Source: Humibacter sp. RRB41 (GTDB lineage Bacteria > Actinomycetota > Actinomycetes > Actinomycetales > Microbacteriaceae). Taken from it: a stretch of DNA of 64,000 nucleotides. Both the position numbers and the translations under genes were made by a program. Position 1 is the first letter of the stretch. Every line of letters starts with the position of its first letter. Below, one piece after another: positions 51,028-59,221 of this stretch. Below the pieces are notes generated by a model that was not told the origin of the DNA, searched no databases, and saw only the letters and a list, made by a program, of their open reading frames with translations. The DNA lies in NCBI RefSeq assembly GCF_022761015.1, contig NZ_JAKWJQ010000005.1:124001-188000 (forward strand), given 5' to 3'.

Positions 51028-51981
51028 ATGACCTCAGTCGACGCCGGCCTCGATCAGGGCACCGTGCAGAAGACCAGCACAGGGCGAGCACCGCGCCGAA
51101 GGACGCATGCCGGGCGCTACCTCACCAGGTGGCTGTTCGTCGCACCGGCGATCGTGTTCGTGCTGCTCTTCTTCGGCTATCCGATCGTGCAGAACGTCGT
51201 GATGTCGCTGCAGAACTACACGACGACCACGTTCTACACGGGTGAAGCGCCCTGGGTCGGGCTGCAGAACTACGTGAACGTGTTCACGAACCCGATCTTC
51301 TCGACGACGCTTCTCAACACGGCACTGTTCACCATCGGCTCGATCGTCTTGCAGTTCGGCATCGGGCTGGCGCTCGCTCTGTTCTTCAAGCGGCACTTCC
51401 CGCTGAGCGGATTCCTGCGCTCGCTGCTGCTCCTGCCGTGGCTGCTTCCCCTGATCGCCTCTGCCGCCGTCTGGAAGTGGATCCTCGATCAGGGCAGTGG
51501 CGCGCTGAACCAGTTCCTCGGCATCTTCGGGGTGCAGCCTGTTCCGTGGCTGGTGAGCCCGAGCCTCGCGCTCGTCGCGGTGATCGGCGTCAACGTGTGG
51601 CTCGGCATCCCGTTCAACACGACCATCCTCTACAGCGGCCTGCAGGCCGTTCCAGAGGAGCTGTACGAAGCTGCGGCGCTCGACGGCGCGACCGGCTGGA
51701 AGGCCTTCTGGCACATCACGTGGCCGAGCATCCGGTCGGTGGTGAGCGTGGTCATCGTGCTCGGCGTCGTCTACACGCTCAAGGTGGTCGACATCATCCT
51801 CGGCCTCACCGGCGGTGGACCGGCGAACTCCACGCAGACGCTCGCCACCTGGGCCTACCAGAACTCGTTCGTGCAGTTCCTGTTCGGACAGGGCGCTGCC
51901 GTGAGCAACGTGCTGATCGTGATCTCGCTCGTGTTCGCGATCGTCTATCTCTACATGAACCGCAAGGGGGTCGACGAATGA
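51028..51981 (+). CDS. Sugar ABC transporter permease, MalF/UgpA type (system D)
   Basis: A 317-residue permease. A basic segment (RAPRRRTHAGRYLTRW) precedes the first helix (LFVAPAIVFVLLFFGYPIVQ). The EAA loop ELYEAAALDGATGWKAFWHI is near residue 210. ATG 51028 follows AAAGGAG. The stop overlaps the next ATG by 4 bp. Partner of the binding protein at 49724. Confidence 0.94.
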   Translation: MTSVDAGLDQGTVQKTSTGRAPRRRTHAGRYLTRWLFVAPAIVFVLLFFGYPIVQNVVMSLQNYTTTTFYTGEAPWVGLQNYVNVFTNPIFSTTLLNTALFTIGSIVLQFGIGLALALFFKRHFPLSGFLRSLLLLPWLLPLIASAAVWKWILDQGSGALNQFLGIFGVQPVPWLVSPSLALVAVIGVNVWLGIPFNTTILYSGLQAVPEELYEAAALDGATGWKAFWHITWPSIRSVVSVVIVLGVVYTLKVVDIILGLTGGGPANSTQTLATWAYQNSFVQFLFGQGAAVSNVLIVISLVFAIVYLYMNRKGVDE

Positions 51982-52838
51982 CCGCGACACAGGCGATGGT
52001 GCTGCCTGCCGGAGCTCAGGCGAACCGGCGCAAGCACGCCCGCAAGTGGCCGTTGACGGTGCTCGGCATCATCTTCCTCGCCGTCATGGTGTTTCCGATC
52101 TACTGGATGATCAACAGCAGCCTGCAAGGCAACTCCGGTGCTGCGAACACCGAGTGGTTCCCGATCCATCCGACCTTCGCCGGTTACCAGGCCGCCATCG
52201 CGCAGCAGTGGCCGAACCTCATCACGAGCCTGATCATCTCGCTCAGCGCCGTCGTGCTGACCCTCGTGATCGCAACGCCTGCCGCATACGGGCTGGCCCG
52301 CTTCAAGATGAAGGGGATGACGGTCTTCGTCTTCGTGCTGCTGATCACGCAGATGATCCCGACGATCGTCATCGCGAATGCGCTTTACACGCTGTTCAAC
52401 AACTGGGGTCTGCTCAACACGTACATCGGCCTGATCCTGGCCGACAGCGCAGCTCAGATTCCGTTCGCGATCATCTTGATGCGCGCCTTCATGGCATCCC
52501 TTCCGGAGAGCCTCGTCGAGGCCGCTCTTGTGGACGGCGCCAACAACTTCAGGGCGTTCATCGCGATCGTCGTGCCGATCAGCAAGAACGCGATCATCAC
52601 GGCCGCCCTCTTCACGTTCCTCGGGGCGTGGGGCGACTTCCTGTTCGCGTTGACCCTGACGAGCACGCCCGCCGTGCGGCCGATCACGCTCGGCATCTAC
52701 AACTACCTGGGCGCCAACGTGTCCCAGTGGGGACCGGTGATGGCCACGGCCGTGATCGCGTCGGTCCCGGCGGGCATCCTGCTGATCATCGCCCAGAAGT
52801 ACATCGCCGCCGGAGCACTCGGCGGCGCGATCAAGTGA
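51978..52838 (+). CDS. Sugar ABC transporter permease, MalG/UgpE type (system D)
   Basis: A 286-residue permease, the shortest in the window, with six predicted helices beginning KWPLTVLGIIFLAVMVFPIY. The EAA motif ESLVEAALVDGANNFRAFIA is near residue 185, and the C-terminus AQKYIAAGALGGAIK is typical. The start ATG overlaps the previous stop (ATGA). An in-frame opening upstream is part of the previous gene's other frame and not coding. Confidence 0.94.
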   Translation: MTATQAMVLPAGAQANRRKHARKWPLTVLGIIFLAVMVFPIYWMINSSLQGNSGAANTEWFPIHPTFAGYQAAIAQQWPNLITSLIISLSAVVLTLVIATPAAYGLARFKMKGMTVFVFVLLITQMIPTIVIANALYTLFNNWGLLNTYIGLILADSAAQIPFAIILMRAFMASLPESLVEAALVDGANNFRAFIAIVVPISKNAIITAALFTFLGAWGDFLFALTLTSTPAVRPITLGIYNYLGANVSQWGPVMATAVIASVPAGILLIIAQKYIAAGALGGAIK

Positions 52839-52882
52839 CGCGGCACGGCCGTACCGTCACGCAGAACCACGAAGGAGCACTC

Positions 52883-53680
52883 ATGAACGCCATTGCCGAC
52901 CGCCCCCTGCGCGTCGTCGTCTGGGGAGAGAACCGGCACGAGCAGGTGGAACCGCACGTCGCCGAGCTCTACCCGGAGGGCATGCACAACGCCATCAAAC
53001 AGGGCATCGAGGAGAACCTCGGCGACAAGGTCTCGGTCTCGACGGCGCTGCTCGACGACCCCGAGCACGGTCTCAGCGACGAGAGGCTCGCCGAAACGGA
53101 CGTGCTCACCTGGTGGGGTCACGCCGCGCACTCCGAGGTGTCGGACGAGGTCGTCGAGCGTGTGCACCGTCACGTGCTGGAGGGCATGGGACTGCTGGTG
53201 CTGCACTCCGGCCACTGGTCCAAGATCTTCCAGAAGCTGATGGGCACGACGTGCACGCTGCGGTGGCGCAGCGAGAACGACCGCGAGCTGGTCTGGACCG
53301 TCGACCCGACGCATCCGATCGCGCAGGGCGTGCCGCATCCGATCGAGATTCCGCAGCAGGAGATGTACGGCGAGCAGTTCGACGTTCCGCGGCCGGACGA
53401 GATCGTCTTCATCAGCTCGTTCACCGGGGGAGAGGTGTTTCGAAGTGGCATCACGTACCGCCGCGGCAACGGCAAGATCTTCTACTTCAGTCCCGGCGAC
53501 CAGGACTTCCCGGTGTATCACCACAAGGACGTGCGCAGGGTGATCGCGAACGGCGTCGCGTGGGCGGCATCCGATCGACCGAACCGGGCCCTGCCGACAC
53601 TTCTGCGCTACGAGACCGGCGACTTCTTCAACGGGCGCGGGTACCAGGGTGCCATGAGCAACCGGGCCGACGACGAATGA
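52883..53680 (+). CDS. ThuA-domain protein
   Basis: A 265-residue cytoplasmic protein of the ThuA family. It has LRVVVWGENRHEQVEPHVAE, DVLTWWGHAAHSEVSDEVVE, GLLVLHSGHWSKIFQKLMGT, and KIFYFSPGDQDFPVYHHKDV, the last being the usual Gly-Asp/His segment. ATG 52883 follows GAAGGAG. Unlike the copy at 22754 it has no low-complexity insertion and is closer to the canonical form. The stop overlaps the following oxidoreductase (ATGA), the same pair as thuA-thuB in rhizobia, where the products handle 3-keto-disaccharides. A comparable job on an arabinose-containing substrate is inferred. Confidence 0.9.
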   Translation: MNAIADRPLRVVVWGENRHEQVEPHVAELYPEGMHNAIKQGIEENLGDKVSVSTALLDDPEHGLSDERLAETDVLTWWGHAAHSEVSDEVVERVHRHVLEGMGLLVLHSGHWSKIFQKLMGTTCTLRWRSENDRELVWTVDPTHPIAQGVPHPIEIPQQEMYGEQFDVPRPDEIVFISSFTGGEVFRSGITYRRGNGKIFYFSPGDQDFPVYHHKDVRRVIANGVAWAASDRPNRALPTLLRYETGDFFNGRGYQGAMSNRADDE

Positions 53681-54807
53681 GCCCGTTCGCCACGCTTGAA
53701 GGGGATGCCCCTGTGCGCGTCGTGCTCGTCGGCGCGGGCTCCATGGGAAGGCACTGGCTGCAGGTCATCTCCGAGACGTCGCAGGTGGAACTCGTCGGGC
53801 TCGTCGATCTTGATCTCGACCTCGCTAGGGGCGTCGTCGCCGATCGAGGGCTGGCCATCGAGATCGGGGCCTCGGTGGCGGATGTCGCCACCAGGTCGGG
53901 GGCACAGGCCGTCATCGACGTCACGGTCCCGCCGGCCCACCACGCCGTGAACACGGAGGCGCTCTTCGCCGGGCTTCCCGTGCTGTGCGAGAAGCCGATA
54001 GCGCCGACCGTTGCAGAGACCCTGTCGCTGATCGCGGCGGAAGAGCTGTCGGGACAACTGCTCATGACGAGCCAGTCGCGCAGGTACTATCCCGTGCTCG
54101 CCGAGCTGAAGGATGCCATCGCCGGCCTCGGCGACATCGGCATCGTCACGACGGAGTTCTTCAAGGCGCCGCACTTCGGCGGGTTCCGTGACGAGATGGC
54201 GCAGCCTCTGCTGGTCGACATGGCCATCCACGCGTTCGATGTCTCGCGGTACCTGTTGGATGCCGACCCGGTCTCGGTTGACTGCCGCACCTTCAATCCG
54301 AGCTGGAGCTGGTACCGAGGTGACGCGGCTGCGACAGCTGTCTTCGAGTTCGAGGGCGGTACGCGCTACACCTTCACAGGCAGCTGGTGCAGCCCTGGCC
54401 TCGAGACCTCCTGGAACGGACGCTGGCGCGTCAGCGGCGCTCTGGGCAGCGCGAGCTGGGACGGCGAGGGGCATCCTGAGATCGAACTCGCGGGCGAAGG
54501 ATCGCTGCGGCCGACGAGCGTCTCGACGAAGCGCTCCGAGATCGCGGGAGCCCTCGACGACTTCATCGACGCACTGCGCACCGGGCGCACGCCGGCAGGC
54601 GACGTGCACTCGAACGTCTACAGCCTCGCCATGGTCGAGGCCGCCGTGCTCTCCGCCGAGACGTCGCGCACGGTCACGCTCGATAGTGTGCTCGAGGATG
54701 CCTACCGCACGGCCGTCGCCCAGGAACGCCGCGACGACGTGAAGGCAGTGCTCGAATCGTGGGGTTCGGTGGCGGAGAACCTGGCTGCGGCGTCCTCGCG
54801 ATCGTGA
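53677..54807 (+). CDS. Gfo/Idh/MocA family sugar oxidoreductase (ThuB-like position)
   Basis: A 376-residue NAD(P)-dependent enzyme. Rossmann motif: VRVVLVGAGSMGRHWLQVI near residue 13; signature LPVLCEKPIAPTVAET near residue 105; substrate domain with LLVDMAIHAFDVSRYLL containing the expected Asp and His. ATG 53677 overlaps the ThuA stop. The long in-frame opening upstream lies inside ThuA and is not coding. Its place directly after ThuA and before GH127 suggests it oxidises or reduces a sugar ring carbon of the same imported glycan. Confidence 0.92.
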   Translation: MSPFATLEGDAPVRVVLVGAGSMGRHWLQVISETSQVELVGLVDLDLDLARGVVADRGLAIEIGASVADVATRSGAQAVIDVTVPPAHHAVNTEALFAGLPVLCEKPIAPTVAETLSLIAAEELSGQLLMTSQSRRYYPVLAELKDAIAGLGDIGIVTTEFFKAPHFGGFRDEMAQPLLVDMAIHAFDVSRYLLDADPVSVDCRTFNPSWSWYRGDAAATAVFEFEGGTRYTFTGSWCSPGLETSWNGRWRVSGALGSASWDGEGHPEIELAGEGSLRPTSVSTKRSEIAGALDDFIDALRTGRTPAGDVHSNVYSLAMVEAAVLSAETSRTVTLDSVLEDAYRTAVAQERRDDVKAVLESWGSVAENLAAASSRS

Positions 54808-54842
54808 ACCGGCACGCGCCGGCAGAGGAAGGAACAGACTTG

Positions 54843-56729
54843 GTGACAACGGCTCGACCGACGCAGGCATCGCGCCTTGGACTCGTCACTCCCGTGAAGG
54901 GTGATGTCGTGCTCGGCGATGGAACACTCGGGCTGTGGCAGCGCCGCAACCGGCAGACGACGATCCCGCACGGCATCGAACGGCTGGAGTCGTATGGCGC
55001 GCTCGACAACCTCCGCCGGCTGATCGGCGGGACCGATGCACCCTTTCGCGGCCCGGTCTTCGCCGACAGCGACGTGCACAAGGTGCTCGAGGCGGTCGCC
55101 TGGGAACTGGGCCACGAGGAACAGTCAGACTTCCGCGCGTTCTACGAGGAGACGGTCGCGCTGCTCACCGCCGCGCAGGACCAAGACGGCTATCTCGACT
55201 CTGCATTCCAGCGTGCAGACCGCGTGCAGGAGCGGTGGACCGATTTCGCATCGGGCCACGAGTTGTACTGTGCCGGTCATCTGATCCAAGCCGCGATCGC
55301 GTCAGTGCGTGCGTTGGGTGACGACCGGCTGCTGGCGGTGGCCAGCCGCACGGCCGACCTGATCGTGCGGCTGTTCGGCGGGGCGGAGTCGCAGGCGTAC
55401 CCGGGGCATCCGGAAGTCGAGTACGCCCTCGTCGAGCTCTACCGACTCACCGGCCGCACCGAGTATCTCGACACGGCGAAGGCGTTCGTCGACCGCCGCG
55501 GCTCCGGATGGCTCGGGCGCGGCGCATTCGGCACCGCCTACTTCCAGGACGACGCGTCAGTGCGCGAGACCGCCGTCATGCGCGGGCACGCGGTGCGCGC
55601 CCTCTACCTGAACAGCGGGGCGACGGATGTCTACCTCGAGACGGGCGACGACACCCTGCTCACCGCGCTGAAGGCGCAATGGGACGACATGGTCACCCGC
55701 CGCAGCTACCTCACCGGAGGCACCGGATCCCGCCACAGGGACGAAGCCTTCGGCGACGCCTACGAGCTTCCGAGCGACCGTGCCTACGCGGAGACGTGCG
55801 CCGGGATCGGCGCCATGCACTGGGCGTGGCGCATGTACCAGGCCACGGGTGACGCGCAGTACGGCGACTTCTTCGAGACCGCGCTCTACAACGTCGTCGC
55901 CGACGGCACCTCCGACGACGGGGCATCCTTCTTCTACAGCAACCCGCTCCAGCTGCGCCCAGACCACATCTCGGTGCAAGAGGAGGCTGCAGCGCGACGG
56001 CTCGATTGGTACTTCTGCGCGTGCTGTCCGCCGAACCTGATGCGCACGTTCGCGAGCATCGAGGGCTATCTCGCCGGCACGCGTGGCGACGAGCTGCAGT
56101 TGTTCCAGTACACGAGATCGCGCATCGACACCGCGCTCGACGGCGGACGCGTCGTGCTGGATGTCGACACGGACTACCCGGTCGACGGCGGCATCCTGAT
56201 CACGGTCGTCGAGGGCTTCGACAGCGGAACGCTCGCGCTGCGCCTGCCGGGGTGGAGCACCGGTCACAGTGTGACGGTCGACGGCCGCCCGATCGAGGCA
56301 GCCCTTGAGAACGGGTGGCTGCACCTGCCAGGTGCGCTCGCCACGGGCACCGTCGTACGGCTCGACCTCGACCTGGCGCCCGAGGTGTTGTCGGGCAACC
56401 CCCGCATCGACGCCGTGCGCGGATCCGTCGCCGTGCGTCGCGGACCGATCGTCTACTGCCTCGAGCAGGGCGACAACCAGGCCGACATCGACCAGGTCGT
56501 GTTGGATCCGACGAGCCCGATCGCGCTGAGCGGTGACACAACGCAGCTGGGCCCGATCCTCGACGCCGTCGGACACGTGCGCGGCGACGACGATCGGCTC
56601 TACGCCGGATGGGATGCCTCGAGCTCGGCCGAGCAGACCGCGTCGCAGGTGCGGTTGCGTCCGTATGCCACCTGGGGCAACGGCCGGCCCGGCGCGATGC
56701 GAGTGTGGGTGCCCGCGGCATCAGTGTGA
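54843..56729 (+). CDS. GH127 beta-L-arabinofuranosidase-type enzyme
   Basis: A 628-residue enzyme without a signal peptide. GH127 enzymes remove beta-L-arabinofuranose using a zinc-bound cysteine nucleophile. The needed residues are present: AYAETCAGIGAMHWAWRM with Glu317 and Cys319, and FCACCPPNLMR with Cys394 and Cys395, matching the E-x-C and CCPPN motifs of HypBA1. ASGHELYCAGHLIQAAIA and LTGGTGSRHRDEAFGDAYEL are also family features. GTG 54843 is chosen; a TTG three bases earlier is possible, both after GGAAGGA. It closes the system D operon, so plant extensin or arabinogalactan-like material is a likely source of substrate. Confidence 0.93.
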   Translation: MTTARPTQASRLGLVTPVKGDVVLGDGTLGLWQRRNRQTTIPHGIERLESYGALDNLRRLIGGTDAPFRGPVFADSDVHKVLEAVAWELGHEEQSDFRAFYEETVALLTAAQDQDGYLDSAFQRADRVQERWTDFASGHELYCAGHLIQAAIASVRALGDDRLLAVASRTADLIVRLFGGAESQAYPGHPEVEYALVELYRLTGRTEYLDTAKAFVDRRGSGWLGRGAFGTAYFQDDASVRETAVMRGHAVRALYLNSGATDVYLETGDDTLLTALKAQWDDMVTRRSYLTGGTGSRHRDEAFGDAYELPSDRAYAETCAGIGAMHWAWRMYQATGDAQYGDFFETALYNVVADGTSDDGASFFYSNPLQLRPDHISVQEEAAARRLDWYFCACCPPNLMRTFASIEGYLAGTRGDELQLFQYTRSRIDTALDGGRVVLDVDTDYPVDGGILITVVEGFDSGTLALRLPGWSTGHSVTVDGRPIEAALENGWLHLPGALATGTVVRLDLDLAPEVLSGNPRIDAVRGSVAVRRGPIVYCLEQGDNQADIDQVVLDPTSPIALSGDTTQLGPILDAVGHVRGDDDRLYAGWDASSSAEQTASQVRLRPYATWGNGRPGAMRVWVPAASV

Positions 56730-56766
56730 CCGCAGCACGTTCTCGCGCGCCAGAGGTCGATCGCAT

Positions 56767-59136
56767 CTACCGGATCGTCACCGCGCTCCGCAGCTCGCGC
56801 GTGTGGTCGACGACCCGCACCGGTCCGGTCAGCGTCACCGGCAGTGCGAAGCGGATGTCGCCGCTCGACGCACCGAGTCGCAACTCGAGCTCTCCGGGTT
56901 CCACGACGCGCGTGTAGTCGCGCCCCGTGAACGCCGAGAGGTCCGCGCTCACCTCGAACGACACGGTCTTCGACTCTCCCGCTTCCAGCGGCACCGAGGC
57001 GTAGCCGACGAGCCGGTTCACCGGTCGCACGACGGATGCCACCGGATCGTGCAGGTACAGCTGCACGATCTCGATGCCCGCCCGCTCGCCGGTGTTGGTC
57101 ACCAGCAGCGAGACGTTCACGGCGCCGGACGTCGTGGTGGAGTCGGCGTCGAGGCGGGCATCCGACCACGCGAACGAGGTGTACGAGAGTCCGTGTCCGA
57201 ACGGGAACTTCGCCGTCGGGTCGAGGTTGGAGACACCGGTCGGCCCGCCGAGAGCCGCCGCCAGATACGTCGCAGGCTGGCCGCCCTCCGTGGCGGGGAT
57301 GCTCACGGGCAGACGCCCGCTCGGGTTGACCCGACCGCTGAGCACGCCGGCGATCGCCGGTCCGCCCTCTTCGCCGGGGAAGAATGCCGTGACGATCGCT
57401 CCGGCCTTGTCGGAGGCGGATCCCAGCGCGTACGGACGTCCCTCCACGAGCGTCGTCACCACGGGGGTGCCGCTGTCGACGAGAGCGTCGAGCAGGTCCT
57501 GCTGGCGACCTGGCAGGCGCATGCTGGCGGCGTCGCATCCTTCGCCGGAGGTGCCGCGGCCGAACAGGCCCGCGTGATCGCCGAGCACCGCGACGACGAG
57601 GTCGGCTTCTCGCGCGACGTCGACGGCGAGACGGATGCCCGTGGCATCCGTCTCGGCCACCCCGTCACCCTTGCCGTCCACGCTCACGCCGGCCTCGACG
57701 GTGAAGGTCGCGTTCGGGAACTCGGCCCGCAGGCTCTCCAGCACGGTCGGGAGTTCGATGCCGATCGGCACCTCGGAGTGCAACGTGCCGACGTGGCTCG
57801 GGAACGAGTAGCAGCCGAGCATCGCGAACATGTCGTCCGCCAACGGCCCGACGACGGCGATACGGATGCCCGCCTCGGACGCGATCGGCAGCACCCCGTC
57901 ATTGCGCACGAGAACCACGGCACGCTCGGCGACGGTACGCGCGAGCGCGCGGTCCTCGTCGCTGTCCAGCCGAATGCGTCCCCGCGCGGCGTCGATGTTC
58001 GTCAGGTCGGCTTCGCTCCAGCCGTCGGGAATCGGCGACCAGTCGGGGTCGAGCATGCCGAACTCCGCCTTCTGAAGCAGCACGCGGCGCAGCGCGCGCT
58101 CCACGTACGACTCGTCGAGGTCGCCGTCCGAGACGGTCTCGACGAGCGGGTCGCCATAGGCCTTCACCGTCGGAAGCTCGACGTCGACTCCGGCTTTCAG
58201 CGCCGCTGCCGCTGCCTCGCCCCAGGTGCCGGCCACGCCGTGCAGCGTCTTCAGGAAGGCGATGCCGAAGTAGTCGGCGACCACGGTGCCGTCGAAACCC
58301 CAGGTGTCCCGGAGCAGCCCGGTGAGCAGGGTCTCGTCGCCGGCGGAGGGGACGCCGTCGACATCCGTGTAGGCGTGCATCACGCTGCGCACGCCGCCGT
58401 CGCGCACGGCGAGCTCGAATGGCGGAACCATCACGTCGTTGAACTCGCGTCTGCCCATCGACACGGGAGCGAGATTGCGGGCGGCCTTCGACGCCGAGTA
58501 CCCGATGAAGTGCTTCAGCGTCGCGACGATGCCGGTGGATTCGAGCCCGCGAACGTACGCTGTCGCGATCGTACCGACGAGATACGGATCCTCGCCGATG
58601 GTCTCCTCAGTGCGACCCCAGCGCGGATCGCGCGTCACGTCGAGCACCGGTGCGAGTCCCTGGTGCACGCCGACGGCGCGCATGCCGGTGCCGATCCGAA
58701 TGGCGACCTTCTCGATCAGAGCCGGGTCGAACGTGGCACCCCACGACAGCGGCACGGGGTACGCGGTCGCACCCCACGCGGTGAATCCGGCGAGGCATTC
58801 CTCGTGAGCGATCGCGGGGATGCCGAATCGGTTCGCCGCCATGATGCGCTTCTGACTGCGGGCGAGCGACACCAGTCCAACCGCCGGATCGACGGGCGTC
58901 GACCCGAACGACCTCGTCAGCTGACCGAGGCCGTGGGGGAGCAGCTCGTCGAGCTCGACCGCATCTTCGCTCATGTCGTGCTGGAACGGGGCGACGTCAT
59001 CGCCGACCGGTGACGACGCCACCCACACCCCGTAGAGCTGCGCGACCTTCTCGCGCAGCGTCATCTGAGCGATCAGCGCGTCGACGCGCTCCATCGGCGA
59101 AAGGGTGGTGTCGTGCCAGCGCTGGCCAGCGGCCAT
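56767..59136 (-). CDS. GH3 beta-glucosidase/beta-xylosidase-type enzyme
   Basis: A 789-residue enzyme with no signal peptide. The TIM barrel has RFGIPAIAHEECLAGFTAWG, GLAPVLDVTRDPRWGRTEET, GEDPYLVG and VATLKHFIGYSASKAARN; the nucleophile is Asp288 in TVVADYFGIAFLKT. The second domain (RAVVLVRNDGVLPIAS; LVVAVLGDHAGLFGRGTSGE) is followed by a fibronectin III-like domain (FPFGHGLSYTSFAWSDARLD). The HEECLAGF and ARNLAPVS region is typical of the xylosidase/arabinosidase-like branch, so beta-xylosidase is as likely as beta-glucosidase. ATG 59136 follows GAGGAG. It is the last gene of the leftward operon and converges on GH127 with only 37 bp between stops. Confidence 0.92.
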   Translation of the reverse strand: MAAGQRWHDTTLSPMERVDALIAQMTLREKVAQLYGVWVASSPVGDDVAPFQHDMSEDAVELDELLPHGLGQLTRSFGSTPVDPAVGLVSLARSQKRIMAANRFGIPAIAHEECLAGFTAWGATAYPVPLSWGATFDPALIEKVAIRIGTGMRAVGVHQGLAPVLDVTRDPRWGRTEETIGEDPYLVGTIATAYVRGLESTGIVATLKHFIGYSASKAARNLAPVSMGRREFNDVMVPPFELAVRDGGVRSVMHAYTDVDGVPSAGDETLLTGLLRDTWGFDGTVVADYFGIAFLKTLHGVAGTWGEAAAAALKAGVDVELPTVKAYGDPLVETVSDGDLDESYVERALRRVLLQKAEFGMLDPDWSPIPDGWSEADLTNIDAARGRIRLDSDEDRALARTVAERAVVLVRNDGVLPIASEAGIRIAVVGPLADDMFAMLGCYSFPSHVGTLHSEVPIGIELPTVLESLRAEFPNATFTVEAGVSVDGKGDGVAETDATGIRLAVDVAREADLVVAVLGDHAGLFGRGTSGEGCDAASMRLPGRQQDLLDALVDSGTPVVTTLVEGRPYALGSASDKAGAIVTAFFPGEEGGPAIAGVLSGRVNPSGRLPVSIPATEGGQPATYLAAALGGPTGVSNLDPTAKFPFGHGLSYTSFAWSDARLDADSTTTSGAVNVSLLVTNTGERAGIEIVQLYLHDPVASVVRPVNRLVGYASVPLEAGESKTVSFEVSADLSAFTGRDYTRVVEPGELELRLGASSGDIRFALPVTLTGPVRVVDHTRELRSAVTIR

Positions 59137-59221
59137 GTCGTTCTCCTCGTTGTTGTCCTTCGCCCGGCTGCGATCGCTGCAGGTCCCTGAGCGATCCGGC
59201 GGCGAGTTGAAGGGTGACTTC

